Below, in pieces: positions 1 through 6,957 of a stretch of DNA of 19,237 bases. This DNA comes from Bacteroidota bacterium (GTDB lineage Bacteria > Bacteroidota > Bacteroidia > Chitinophagales > Chitinophagaceae). Each line of letters opens with the position of its first letter. Within the stretch, counting starts at the first letter, position 1. The translations under genes and the position numbers were made by a program. The notes under the pieces are model-generated. The model saw nothing but the letters and a program-made list of their open reading frames with translations. It was not told the origin of the DNA and ran no database searches. The DNA is taken from contig JAFAGE010000385.1 of assembly GCA_023423015.1 (NCBI GenBank), positions 1-19,237 of the forward strand. The letters are read 5' to 3'.

Positions 1-161
1 CTCTTGGTCTCATCCTGATGACGGGAGGAAAAAGCGACGACCCTAATGTTTTTAATAAAGACGAAGTGTACAGCTTTCGCCGGATTACGATTGCTCCTCT
101 GCTCATATTAGCCGGACTTGCATTCCAGATTGTGGCTATATTCAGAAAACCGAAGGCTTAA
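1..161 (+). CDS. DUF3098 family membrane protein, C-terminal part
   Basis: The open frame starts at base 3 with no start codon in the window and ends at TAA 159-161, so only the last 52 residues are visible. They read from LGLILMTGGKSDDPNVFNKD through a short soluble segment (EVYSFRRITIAP) into a hydrophobic segment (LLILAGLAFQIVAIF) and a basic tail (RKPKA). This matches the second half of the small two-helix DUF3098 proteins of Bacteroidota, whose function is unknown. In that phylum the gene commonly lies between ftsX and uppP, and here uppP follows after 5 bases, which strongly suggests one transcript. The upstream partner is outside the window. The family assignment rests on the sequence pattern and context, not on a search. 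Confidence 0.72.
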   Translation, partial: LGLILMTGGKSDDPNVFNKDEVYSFRRITIAPLLILAGLAFQIVAIFRKPKA

Positions 162-166
162 GGCGG

Positions 167-952
167 ATGAATCTTTTTGAAGCCATCATCATAGCCATCG
201 TAGAAGGAATTACTGAGTATCTACCCGTTTCATCTACCGGTCACATGATCATCACCAGCAGTTTGCTGGGAATCCACAAAGATGAATTTACCAAGCTCTT
301 CGAAGTAGCCATTCAACTTGGAGCCATCCTTGCCGTTGTTGTGCTTTACTGGCGGAAATTTTTCGATTTCAGCCGGTGGCAGTTTTATGTGAAACTGATC
401 ATAGCGGTGATTCCGGCACTCATACTCGGAAAATTGTTTTCCGACAGGATAGATGCAATGCTGGAAAGCCCCACAACTGTTGCAGTGTCGCTCCTGCTGG
501 GTGGTATCATCCTTCTCTTTATCGATAAAATATTCAGCAAAGACGGGATAGAAAAAGAAGAAGATATCACTTATAAAAAAGCATTTATTATCGGAGTCTG
601 GCAATGCCTGGCAATGATACCCGGTGTGAGCAGAAGTGCCTCCTCCATCATCGGGGGAATGCAACAACGCCTGAACCGCAAACTCGCTGCTGAGTTTTCA
701 TTTTACCTCGCCGTGCCCACCATGTGCGCAGCCACCGGTTATAAGCTCTATGAAGGCTATGAAACATTTACCAGCGATCATATTCAGTTATTGCTTGTGG
801 GCAACCTGGTAGCATTTATCGTAGCAATCATCGCTATTAAATTCTTCATCGGCTTTCTGCAAAAACATGGATTCCGGCTTTTTGGATGGTATCGGATCAT
901 AGCAGGAATTATCTTGTTGATTCTGATATGGCAGGGAGTGATCGAGAGGTGA
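167..952 (+). CDS. uppP: Undecaprenyl-diphosphate phosphatase UppP (BacA)
   Basis: This 261-residue polytopic membrane protein dephosphorylates undecaprenyl pyrophosphate to the lipid carrier used for peptidoglycan and O-antigen synthesis, and confers bacitracin tolerance. Both family signatures are present. The first is VEGITEYLPVSSTGH at residues 12-26, containing the paired glutamates E13 and E17 and H26. The second is MIPGVSRSASS at 150-160, with the active-site arginine R156. Length is normal for the family (about 260-275). ATG 167 follows AAGGCGG very closely and lies 5 bases after the DUF3098 stop, so the two are probably co-transcribed. The stop codon TGA 950-952 lies inside the first units of a heptamer repeat array; the last residues VIER read into the repeat. 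The coding sequence is otherwise intact. Confidence 0.97.
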   Translation: MNLFEAIIIAIVEGITEYLPVSSTGHMIITSSLLGIHKDEFTKLFEVAIQLGAILAVVVLYWRKFFDFSRWQFYVKLIIAVIPALILGKLFSDRIDAMLESPTTVAVSLLLGGIILLFIDKIFSKDGIEKEEDITYKKAFIIGVWQCLAMIPGVSRSASSIIGGMQQRLNRKLAAEFSFYLAVPTMCAATGYKLYEGYETFTSDHIQLLLVGNLVAFIVAIIAIKFFIGFLQKHGFRLFGWYRIIAGIILLILIWQGVIER

Positions 953-1027
953 GAGGTGAACGATGAAAGGTGAGAGGTGAGAGGTGAGAGGTGAAAGGTG
1001 AAAGGTGAAAGGTGAACGGTGAAAGGA
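944..1027 (+). repeat. Heptanucleotide tandem repeat (12 units of GARAGGT)
   Basis: Twelve consecutive 7-base units run from 944 to 1027. In order they are: GAGAGGT twice, GAACGAT, GAAAGGT, GAGAGGT three times, GAAAGGT three times, GAACGGT and GAAAGGA. On the other strand they read as ACCTTTC or ACCTCTC units. The array contains the uppP stop codon and fills most of the 135-base gap before the MFS gene. Because 7 is not a multiple of 3, every forward frame meets TGA within 21 bases. The reverse strand has no stop in any frame, which creates spurious repetitive open frames there. Confidence 0.95.
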
Positions 1028-1078
1028 GGATTGCCGCTTGCCATTTACCACATTGCGCACATCAACCAAAACCGAAGC

Positions 1079-1086
1079 TAAACTTG
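1079..1086 (+). promoter_or_regulatory. -7-like box directly before the MFS gene
   Basis: TAAACTTG matches the Bacteroidota -7 consensus TAnnTTTG at 7 of 8 positions. It ends one base before ATG 1088. A possible -33 ATTG lies at 1052-1055 with 23 bases between, longer than the usual 19. The position is odd, because a start site downstream of it would fall inside the gene. Confidence 0.35.
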
Positions 1087-1087
1087 C

Positions 1088-2431
1088 ATGTCTTCTTACA
1101 AAAAAACGATCAATGCGTGGTGCATGTACGACTGGGCCAATTCAGCGTACAACCTGGTGATCACCTCCACCATGTTCCCGGCTTACTATGAATTTGTGAC
1201 CCGCAACAAGGAAACGGGTAACACAGTTTCATTTTTAGGTCGTGAGTTTATAAATACTGCATTGTACAACTATACGCTCGGCACCGCTTTTATCGTAGTT
1301 GCGCTGATTTCTCCCATTCTTACTTCCATTGCCGACACGCGTGGCAACAAAAAGAATTTCATGCGATTCTTCTGCTTCATGGGAAGCATCGCCTGTTCTG
1401 CCCTCTATTTTTTTGCACCAACAGAAACCCCATCGGGATCTGTTCTGCCGAACACTGTTCTCCATATCGGTATTTTGTGTATGCTGGTGTCGTGCATCGG
1501 ATATTGGGCCAGTCTTGTTTTTTATAACTCCTACCTGCCAGATCTCGTTGAACCGGAAGATCGCGACCGGATCAGCGCACGAGGTTTTACTTTCGGATAC
1601 ATTGGCAGTGTAATACTCCAGGTAATCTGTTTCGTCATCTATTTCTTTCCCGACTTATTCGGCTTTCACACCACCTTCGAACAAAATCATATGCCAGCAC
1701 GTATTTCTTTTTTGCTGGTAGGCCTCTGGTGGTTTGGGTTCGCCAACCTCACATTCTTTTATTTACCTAAAAGCAATAATAACAATCGCATCAGCAAAGG
1801 CAATGTGTTTAAAAACGGATTTATCGAGTTAAAAAAGGTTTGGCAACAGGTAAAACATCTTCCGGTTCTCAAGCGATTCCTGTATTCATTCTTCTGGTAT
1901 AGCGCAGGTATACAAACTGTGTTTCTTGCCGCAACTCAATTCGGCGCAAAGGAACTTAACCTCGAAACCGGTAAACTGATCGTGACCATCATGATCATTC
2001 AACTCGTCGCCATTCCGGGTGCGATCGTGATGTCGCGACTATCTGGCAAAATTGGAAACTTTCAAACGCTGATTGCCGCCGTAGTGGTATGGGTAGCCCT
2101 TTGTGGAGCTGCTTATTTCATCACCACCGATATTGAATTTTATGTTCTTGGAGCAGTGGTAGGACTGGTTATGGGAGGCATACAGGCGTTGAGCCGCTCC
2201 ACCTACGCCAACCTTATGCCGCCGACAAAAGACACTGCATCCTTCTTCAGCTTTTTTGACGTCACGGAAAAAATTGCCCTTGTACTGGGTATGTTCAGTT
2301 TCGGTTATGTGGAAGAAATCTCCGGCTCCATGCGTAATTCAGTCCTTGCATTGATGTCGTTCTTTTTCATTGGCCTGCTATTTCTTATCTGGACCAACGC
2401 CACTCATCGCAGGGAAGCACGATTGTCATAA
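1088..2431 (+). CDS. MFS transporter, UMF1 / Atg22-like family
   Basis: This is a 447-residue, highly hydrophobic protein with about 12 predicted membrane helices. The N-terminal motif NAWCMYDWANSAYN (residues 9-22) is the hallmark of the UMF1 group of the major facilitator superfamily, related to the yeast vacuolar effluxer Atg22. A second conserved stretch, EPEDRDRISARGFTFGYIGS, lies around residues 156-175, in the loop between helices. Substrates of bacterial UMF1 proteins are generally not known, so none is assigned. ATG 1088 places the signature motif at the expected distance from the N-terminus. The gene lies between the heptamer array and the hydrolase gene, whose GTG start follows the stop by 8 bases, suggesting co-transcription. 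Confidence 0.88.
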   Translation: MSSYKKTINAWCMYDWANSAYNLVITSTMFPAYYEFVTRNKETGNTVSFLGREFINTALYNYTLGTAFIVVALISPILTSIADTRGNKKNFMRFFCFMGSIACSALYFFAPTETPSGSVLPNTVLHIGILCMLVSCIGYWASLVFYNSYLPDLVEPEDRDRISARGFTFGYIGSVILQVICFVIYFFPDLFGFHTTFEQNHMPARISFLLVGLWWFGFANLTFFYLPKSNNNNRISKGNVFKNGFIELKKVWQQVKHLPVLKRFLYSFFWYSAGIQTVFLAATQFGAKELNLETGKLIVTIMIIQLVAIPGAIVMSRLSGKIGNFQTLIAAVVVWVALCGAAYFITTDIEFYVLGAVVGLVMGGIQALSRSTYANLMPPTKDTASFFSFFDVTEKIALVLGMFSFGYVEEISGSMRNSVLALMSFFFIGLLFLIWTNATHRREARLS

Positions 2432-2439
2432 ATTGCCGC

Positions 2440-3279
2440 GTGAAACTTCATGTACTTAATACCGGTTATTTTAAATTGGATGGAGGTGCTATGTTTGGCG
2501 TTGTTCCAAAAACAATCTGGAACAAGTTTCATCCCGCCGATGAGAACAACTTATGCAATTGGGCAATGCGCTGTCTCCTTGTGGAAGACGGAAATCGCCT
2601 CATACTGATAGACACCGGCATCGGAAATAAACAAGACGACAAGTTTTTTTCGCATTACCACCTCAGCAAGGTTAAGCAGCCTGAAGAATTCCTGGGAGAG
2701 CACGGATTTACTCCGGGCGACGTGACTGATGTATTTCTCACTCACCTCCACTTTGACCATTGCGGTGGTGCGGTTATCCGAAACAACGGTCAGCTTTTAC
2801 CCGCCTTTCCAAACGCAATGTACTGGAGCAACGAAAGACACTGGCAATGGGCCACTGCTCCGAACGATAGAGAAAAAGCTTCCTTTCTTAAAGAAAATAT
2901 ATTGCCATTGCGGGAACATGACAAACTAAGGTTCGTAGAACTAAAAGAGCAGGTTCGCTTTTCCGACAATATCACTGTGCGTTTTGTTTACGGACATACC
3001 GACGCGATGATGTTACCTGAGATAAACTTCAACGGCAAACGCATAGTGTTTATGGCCGACCTGCTTCCGTCTGTAGGCCATATCCCAATTCCATATGTCA
3101 TGGCTTACGACATGTTTCCGCTTACTACACTAGCCGAAAAAAAATCGTTCCTGGAAGAAGCGGCAGAAAAACAAATAACCTTGTTCTTTGAACACGATGA
3201 CAGGCACGAATGTGCAACGGTGGAACAAACGGCAAAAGGTATCCGCGCAGCAAAACTCTTTCCCTTATCGGCTTTGTAA
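2440..3279 (+). CDS. Metallo-beta-lactamase-fold hydrolase
   Basis: This 279-residue cytoplasmic-type protein has no signal peptide and carries the binuclear metal site of the MBL superfamily. The ligands visible are THLHFDH (H102, H104, D106, H107), then H186 in YGHTD, D207 in FMADLLPS and H252 in FFEHD. This complete set suggests an active hydrolase. The arrangement resembles the lactonase/YtnP-like branch, but the substrate cannot be read from sequence. The start is GTG 2440, eight bases after the MFS stop, because no upstream ATG exists in frame and MKLHVLNTGYFKLDGG is a typical N-terminus. The TAA at 3277-3279 directly abuts the convergent DUF3108 stop, and I see no terminator hairpin between them. 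Confidence 0.87.
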   Translation: MKLHVLNTGYFKLDGGAMFGVVPKTIWNKFHPADENNLCNWAMRCLLVEDGNRLILIDTGIGNKQDDKFFSHYHLSKVKQPEEFLGEHGFTPGDVTDVFLTHLHFDHCGGAVIRNNGQLLPAFPNAMYWSNERHWQWATAPNDREKASFLKENILPLREHDKLRFVELKEQVRFSDNITVRFVYGHTDAMMLPEINFNGKRIVFMADLLPSVGHIPIPYVMAYDMFPLTTLAEKKSFLEEAAEKQITLFFEHDDRHECATVEQTAKGIRAAKLFPLSAL

Positions 3280-4074
3280 TTAACGTACGCTGATAAGCGA
3301 CGACAATGGATGGCGAAGGTTTTTGTACGACATCATATCTACCTTAACACTGCCCACGCTTATCGGGCTTTCGATACGTACCGGTATTTTATTCTTGTCG
3401 TCGCTGATCCAAACCGTCATCTTTTCACCACCTTCGAAAATGGTTCCTTTAATCAGCAATGGCTTGAATTTGATAGCCCGGAATTTACCGTATTTGGTCT
3501 TGATGGTCTCCTTGCCCAGGTACCTGATGTACATAGAGAAGAGCTCTTTGTCAAGAAACAGTGTAAATGGAATCTTATCTCCGGGTTTATATGCGTCAAA
3601 ATTGATATTGCGGGCGTAATAAATTGAGCTCAACACGTCCTGTACGCATGCCGGCACTTTGAATACGCCATCATTGGTCACGGCCGTATTTGTCACTTTA
3701 TTGAAAGTAACGTTCTCATACTTCTTATAACCGCCTTCGTAGATATTGCGGATGAACTTATATGGCTGTAGGGTGGCTGTATCAATATAAGTTTCGTAGC
3801 GGTCCCGAACCTTGAAGAAGTTATCGTAAAAGCTAAAGGTTTTTCCCTCACCTACTATGTGATAAACGGGTTTGTTGTTGAATGATTCGAGTGCTGATGT
3901 AAAAACAGCTTCCCCTGCACCCACATACATGCCGGCGACTGTGTAGAAAACTTTGAACGTAATGGATTCACCGGCCAAAAACGAGTTATTGCGCACGTCA
4001 CAGAACTGATCTGCTGCCCTTATTGGTAAAGTGAACGATAGTACCCATATGGTGATCAAGCCGATTAATCTCAT
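3280..4074 (-). CDS. DUF3108 domain protein, exported
   Basis: This 264-residue protein begins with a signal peptide (MRLIGLITIWVLSFTLPIRA, probable cleavage before ADQ). The mature part matches the DUF3108 pattern: FLAGESITFKVFYTVAGMYV near residues 32-51, Y-H-I-V-G-E-G-K around 70-78, the IYEGGYKKY segment, and the YGKFRAIKFKP plus VWISDDKNKIPVRIES motifs near the C-terminus. DUF3108 proteins are periplasmic or outer-membrane-associated proteins of unknown function, likely beta-rich. The gene is monocistronic between a convergent hydrolase and a divergent ruvC. GGAGAGG lies 5 bases before ATG 4074, a fair ribosome binding site. A perfect -7 box lies 27 bases upstream of the start. Confidence 0.85.
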   Translation of the reverse strand: MRLIGLITIWVLSFTLPIRAADQFCDVRNNSFLAGESITFKVFYTVAGMYVGAGEAVFTSALESFNNKPVYHIVGEGKTFSFYDNFFKVRDRYETYIDTATLQPYKFIRNIYEGGYKKYENVTFNKVTNTAVTNDGVFKVPACVQDVLSSIYYARNINFDAYKPGDKIPFTLFLDKELFSMYIRYLGKETIKTKYGKFRAIKFKPLLIKGTIFEGGEKMTVWISDDKNKIPVRIESPISVGSVKVDMMSYKNLRHPLSSLISVR

Positions 4075-4101
4075 GAAAGCCTCTCCGGTTTACCTTTTCA
4101 A

Positions 4102-4109
4102 CAAATGTA
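4102..4109 (-). promoter_or_regulatory. -7 promoter box for the DUF3108 gene
   Basis: Read on the minus strand, the sequence is TACATTTG, an exact match to the Bacteroidota TAnnTTTG box. It lies 27 bases upstream of the DUF3108 ATG. No TTTG is found at the usual 19-base distance; the nearest is only 13 bases away, at 4123-4126. Confidence 0.5.
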
Positions 4110-4340
4110 TGATTCGTGTACTCAAATTTTAAAAAACATAACTTATCCAAAAAGCCTGCCACCCGTTTCGGGCCTGCTACGGTTAAAACACCGGGATGTC
4201 ATCAATAGACCGTCTGCTACCTGTGTTAGTTGCGTTAATGAATTACAAAACACACCGCTTCCCCGGGCACTCTCTAAAACTATCATCTCAAACGTTAACG
4301 TACTCTTAAACCATAAACGCAGCACATCAACTATTATTGA

Positions 4341-4348
4341 TACTTTTG
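4341..4348 (+). promoter_or_regulatory. -7 promoter box for ruvC
   Basis: TACTTTTG is an exact TAnnTTTG match. Transcription starting about 7 bases downstream would give a leader of roughly 30 bases to the TTG at 4388. That argues against the alternative upstream TTG at 4337, which would lie before the transcript start. No clear -33 TTTG is visible at the expected spacing. Confidence 0.5.
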
Positions 4349-4387
4349 AAGCCACTAACCACATTAATTCACTACCAACGCTGCAAC

Positions 4388-4960
4388 TTGAATAATCCGG
4401 CGCAAACGATTCTGGGAATAGATCCGGGAACCCTGCTGATGGGTTATTGTATCATTTATGCCGACGGGCATCATCTGCAGATGAAGGAAATGGATGTATT
4501 AAAAATGCACCCCAGGCAGGATAATTATACAAGGTTGCAGGCGATATACAGCAAAGTGGCAGGGTTGATATCTCTCCACCAGCCCGACTGCTTCGCTATA
4601 GAAGCTCCTTTTTTTGGTAAGAATGTTCAGAGCATGCTAAAGCTCGGCCGCGCCCAGGGCGTTGCGATCGCTGCAGCCATTGCAGCAGGCCTCCCGGTTT
4701 GCGAATATTCTCCGAGAAAGATCAAGCAGTCAATTACCGGGAACGGCAATGCCGACAAAGAGCAGGTCTGGAAAATGCTGCAACATATCCTGCTGATGAA
4801 AGAACATACCATCACGCACTACGATGCGTCCGACGCATTGGCTGTAGCTGTTTGTCACCATTTTCAGAAAAACAACAGGAAAGCAGCCGCTTCACCGAAG
4901 GCAAAATCCTGGAAAGATTTTGTGACCATCCATCCTCATCGCATCAGCAACGGCAGGTGA
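4388..4960 (+). CDS. ruvC: Crossover junction endodeoxyribonuclease RuvC
   Basis: RuvC is the Holliday-junction resolvase that nicks crossovers symmetrically after RuvAB branch migration. From TTG 4388 the protein has 190 residues, close to the usual 170-190. The RNase H-fold catalytic residues are all present: D12 in LGIDPGT, E72 in CFAIEAPFFGKN, and D146 and D149 in HYDASDALAVAV, with the normal spacing. The frame stays open upstream to another TTG at 4337, but the N-terminus from 4388 (MNNPAQTILGID) has normal length and the -7 box at 4341-4348 lies between the two. The C-terminal tail is basic. No Shine-Dalgarno sequence is seen. A HIT-family gene converges 20 bases downstream. Confidence 0.95.
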   Translation: MNNPAQTILGIDPGTLLMGYCIIYADGHHLQMKEMDVLKMHPRQDNYTRLQAIYSKVAGLISLHQPDCFAIEAPFFGKNVQSMLKLGRAQGVAIAAAIAAGLPVCEYSPRKIKQSITGNGNADKEQVWKMLQHILLMKEHTITHYDASDALAVAVCHHFQKNNRKAAASPKAKSWKDFVTIHPHRISNGR

Positions 4961-4980
4961 AACGTTGCCATCTGCCATTT

Positions 4981-5382
4981 TCATTCTTTACCTTTCACTT
5001 CGTTCCGGATCTTCTTCGCTATTTCTTCGAATTCCTCTTTTTTCAACGAAAGTTTTTTGCGGTTGAAATTCAGATCATCCGCACTCCTGATGGGGATAAG
5101 ATGCATATGAGCATGGGGAACATCGAGGCCGATCACTTCGATTCCACAGCGCTTACAATCGAACAGCTTTTCCAGCGCCCGGGCAATAGGTTTTGCGAAT
5201 ACGAGTATTTCTGAAAGAAACTCGTCGGGCAAATCGAAAATCTTATCTATTTCCACTTTCGGAATAACCAGCACATGACCTTTGACCATTGGGTTAATAT
5301 CGAGGAAAGCGACAAATCTGTCGCTTTCCGATACGATGTATGCCGGTATTTCGCGGGCAATGATCTTTGAGAAGATGGTCAT
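4981..5382 (-). CDS. HIT family nucleotide hydrolase/transferase
   Basis: This 133-residue protein carries the histidine triad HAHMHLIPI, with H90, H92 and H94, near the C-terminal end of the conserved core. The N-terminal MTIFSKIIAREIPAYIV and the DINPMVKGHVLVIPK segment (residues 28-42) are typical of HINT/Hit-like members, which bind and hydrolyse purine nucleotide phosphoramidates or related substrates. The usual N-terminal CxxC zinc motif of some members is absent (FSKI instead). ATG 5382 begins one base after the greA stop (TAA-A-ATG), so the gene is almost certainly translated from the greA mRNA by coupling. The physiological substrate is unknown. Confidence 0.93.
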   Translation of the reverse strand: MTIFSKIIAREIPAYIVSESDRFVAFLDINPMVKGHVLVIPKVEIDKIFDLPDEFLSEILVFAKPIARALEKLFDCKRCGIEVIGLDVPHAHMHLIPIRSADDLNFNRKKLSLKKEEFEEIAKKIRNEVKGKE

Positions 5383-5383
5383 T

Positions 5384-5857
5384 TTATACAGTTATTTCTT
5401 CAATCTTAAATTTCATCATTCCTGCAGGAACCTGTACCTCAGCAACTTCGCCCTTCGCTTTCCCCATCAATCCCTTTCCTATAGGCGATGTCACCGAAAT
5501 TTTTCCAGCTTTCAGGTCAGCTTCTTTTTCTGAAACGATCTTGTAAGTGATCTGCTTTTTAGTGTTAAGATTCGTCAGAGTAACTTTTGTGAGTATCGAT
5601 ACTTTACTAGTGTCCACATCACCTGCTTCAAGAATTCTTGCATTCGCCACATCAGCTTCCAGCTTCTTGATGCGTGCTTCGAGCAATCCCTGCGATTCCT
5701 TTGCGGCGTCATATTCCGCATTCTCCTTCAAATCTCCCTTTTCCCTGGCTTCGGCAATCGCGCGGGCAGCAGCTGGTCGGTCAATCGTCCTCATCTTGTG
5801 CAGTTCTTCCTTAAGTTGCTCCAACGTTTCTTTGGAAACGTAAATGATGTCGTTCAT
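5384..5857 (-). CDS. greA: Transcription elongation factor GreA
   Basis: GreA binds the secondary channel of RNA polymerase and stimulates cleavage of backtracked transcripts. The protein is 157 residues, the standard length. Residues 5-75 form the antiparallel coiled coil with the signature REKGDLKENAEYDAAKESQ, whose acidic tip (the D and E of GDLKENAEYD) supplies the cleavage-stimulating carboxylates. Residues 80-157 form the FKBP-like domain, with ITVTSPIGKGLMGKAKG-like sequence (here ISVTSPIGKGLMGKAKGE) near the end. It is first in a two-gene unit with the HIT gene. The upstream gap contains a terminator for the preceding dehydrogenase, so greA should have its own promoter in 5858-5907; I see no good TAnnTTTG there, only an AT-rich TATATAAAG. 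Confidence 0.97.
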   Translation of the reverse strand: MNDIIYVSKETLEQLKEELHKMRTIDRPAAARAIAEAREKGDLKENAEYDAAKESQGLLEARIKKLEADVANARILEAGDVDTSKVSILTKVTLTNLNTKKQITYKIVSEKEADLKAGKISVTSPIGKGLMGKAKGEVAEVQVPAGMMKFKIEEITV

Positions 5858-5907
5858 GATGAAACACTTTATATAATGAAAAAATTGCCGCTACGGTGGG
5901 TAACAGC

Positions 5908-5942
5908 AAAAAGAACAACGCCCCAGTGGAACTGAAGCGTTG
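5908..5942 (-). terminator. Rho-independent terminator after the dehydrogenase gene
   Basis: On the minus strand, CAACGC pairs with GCGTTG (5937-5942 with 5916-5921). An inner CAGT/ACTG stem has a 3-base loop, separated from the outer stem by a small 2x2 internal loop. TTCTTTTT (5915-5908) follows directly. The position after the dehydrogenase and before greA fits termination of the rsmA-dehydrogenase transcript. Confidence 0.65.
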
Positions 5943-5961
5943 CGATTGGTTGTCTATCTTT

Positions 5962-5982
5962 TCAAAAATAGGCAATTTTTGA
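5962..5982. other. AT-rich inverted repeat after the dehydrogenase stop
   Basis: TCAAAAAT (5962-5969) and ATTTTTGA (5975-5982) are a perfect 8-base inverted repeat around a 5-base loop. It lies 14 bases past the dehydrogenase stop. No U-tract follows on the minus strand, so it is not itself a classical terminator; it may stabilise the 3' end. Confidence 0.4.
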
Positions 5983-5996
5983 TTTTCGGCCTAGTG

Positions 5997-6935
5997 TTAT
6001 CGTATCCCAAGTTTATCGAGCGTAACGGTTGCCATTTTATAGAATGCCTCATGGCTGTATCCCGCTATGTGAGGGGTTATCAATACATTACGCTGATTTA
6101 GTAACCAGTTAAGTTTTTCTTTTTCCGCGGCGGAATAGGTATCCGGTTTCTCATTCTCAAGCACGTCCAGTCCCGCTGCCGAAATGCTGCCAGACTTCAA
6201 TGCCCGGATTACAGAATCTAAATCGTGCACCTTACCCCGGCAGGTATTCAGAAATACAGGTTTACGCTGGAGCGAATTAAAAAATGCATCATTTGCCATG
6301 TGGTAAGTTTCCTGCGTAAGCGGAACATGAAAGCTGATAACCTCAGCATAACGGGCAATCTGGTCCTCATTGGCCTCGTGCACATGCCCCGATGCAAATC
6401 CATGGCGATACTTATCGTAAGCAAGAACAGTTACGCCGAACGGCGCAAGCAAAGCGGCAAAACTACTCCCGGTGTTTCCATAACCGATGATGCCCACTGT
6501 TTTACCGCTTAGTTCCGTTCCCCTGTTTGCATCCCTGATCCATTTACCCTGCCTGATTTCGTTCATGGACGACGACTGATAGTTAAGCAGGTTCAACAGC
6601 ATACCAAGGGCATGCTCTGCCACGGCGTTCCGGTTTCCTTCAGGACTGCTTACGCATTTAATGCCGCGACTCTCCGCATACTCCACATCAATCAGCTCCA
6701 TGCCGCTGCCGAGGCGCCCTATCCATTTTAATTTGGCTGCACGTTCAAGGATCGCTCTGTCAATCTTCAACCTTGTTGTTACAATTAATCCGGTTATTTC
6801 CGGAATGATGATTTTCAGTTCTTCGTAGCTGATTTCCTTTCTGTCGTCAACAGTGTAGCCGTTTTTACGAAGTCGCTCGGTGAGAACAGGATGAGTTTTA
6901 GCGGTAAGTAATGCGATGGGTAAAGAACTGCTCAT
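5997..6935 (-). CDS. D-isomer-specific 2-hydroxyacid dehydrogenase
   Basis: This 312-residue NAD(P)-dependent oxidoreductase belongs to the family of phosphoglycerate dehydrogenase (SerA), glyoxylate reductase and D-lactate dehydrogenase. The nucleotide-binding glycine motif GIIGYGNTG is at 148-156, followed by the acidic D174 of LAYDKY, which favours NAD over NADP. The catalytic triad is R233 in NTCRGKVHD, E262 in GLDVLENEKP and H289 in ITPHIAG. The substrate-binding segment GRLGSGMELIDV lies at 73-84. There is no C-terminal ACT domain, so it is not a full-length SerA, although the catalytic part resembles PGDH most. It lies 22 bases downstream of rsmA on the same strand, and a -7-like box just before its ATG suggests it can also be transcribed alone. 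The exact substrate is unresolved. Confidence 0.86.
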   Translation of the reverse strand: MSSSLPIALLTAKTHPVLTERLRKNGYTVDDRKEISYEELKIIIPEITGLIVTTRLKIDRAILERAAKLKWIGRLGSGMELIDVEYAESRGIKCVSSPEGNRNAVAEHALGMLLNLLNYQSSSMNEIRQGKWIRDANRGTELSGKTVGIIGYGNTGSSFAALLAPFGVTVLAYDKYRHGFASGHVHEANEDQIARYAEVISFHVPLTQETYHMANDAFFNSLQRKPVFLNTCRGKVHDLDSVIRALKSGSISAAGLDVLENEKPDTYSAAEKEKLNWLLNQRNVLITPHIAGYSHEAFYKMATVTLDKLGIR

Positions 6936-6938
6936 GCG

Positions 6939-6946
6939 TAAAAATA
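6939..6946 (-). promoter_or_regulatory. -7-like box before the dehydrogenase gene
   Basis: On the minus strand, TATTTTTA (7 of 8 to TAnnTTTG) is followed by CGC and then the ATG at 6935. It sits in the 22-base gap after rsmA. Such a position implies a transcript that begins at or next to the start codon. No -33 partner is evident. Confidence 0.3.
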
Positions 6947-6957
6947 ATGGAACTGTA

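Larger units (their letters stand above)
4075..4387. other. 313-base divergent intergenic region (DUF3108 / ruvC)
   Basis: I find no gene or RNA here. The stretch holds the minus-strand -7 box (4102-4109), a small hairpin CCCG-TTT-CGGG near 4160-4170, a perfect 10-base palindrome ACGTTAACGT at 4292-4301, and the plus-strand -7 box for ruvC (4341-4348). Open frames on both strands (up to 96 residues) show no recognisable motif and overlap the promoter elements. Confidence 0.6.

Noticed and set aside
784..1069. Two minus-strand open frames (86 and 93 residues) with HLSPFTF-like repeats
   Set aside because: They only read through the heptamer array, which has no stop codons on that strand; the rest is antisense to uppP. 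No start signal or family match.
4337..4387. Upstream TTG start giving ruvC 17 more residues
   Set aside because: The perfect -7 box at 4341-4348 lies within this extension, and the shorter product has the usual RuvC N-terminus.
4105..4395. A 96-residue plus-strand open frame before ruvC (and a 73-residue one on the other strand)
   Set aside because: No recognisable motif, and it overlaps the DUF3108 and ruvC promoter boxes and the ruvC start. A decayed gene cannot be excluded, but nothing supports it.
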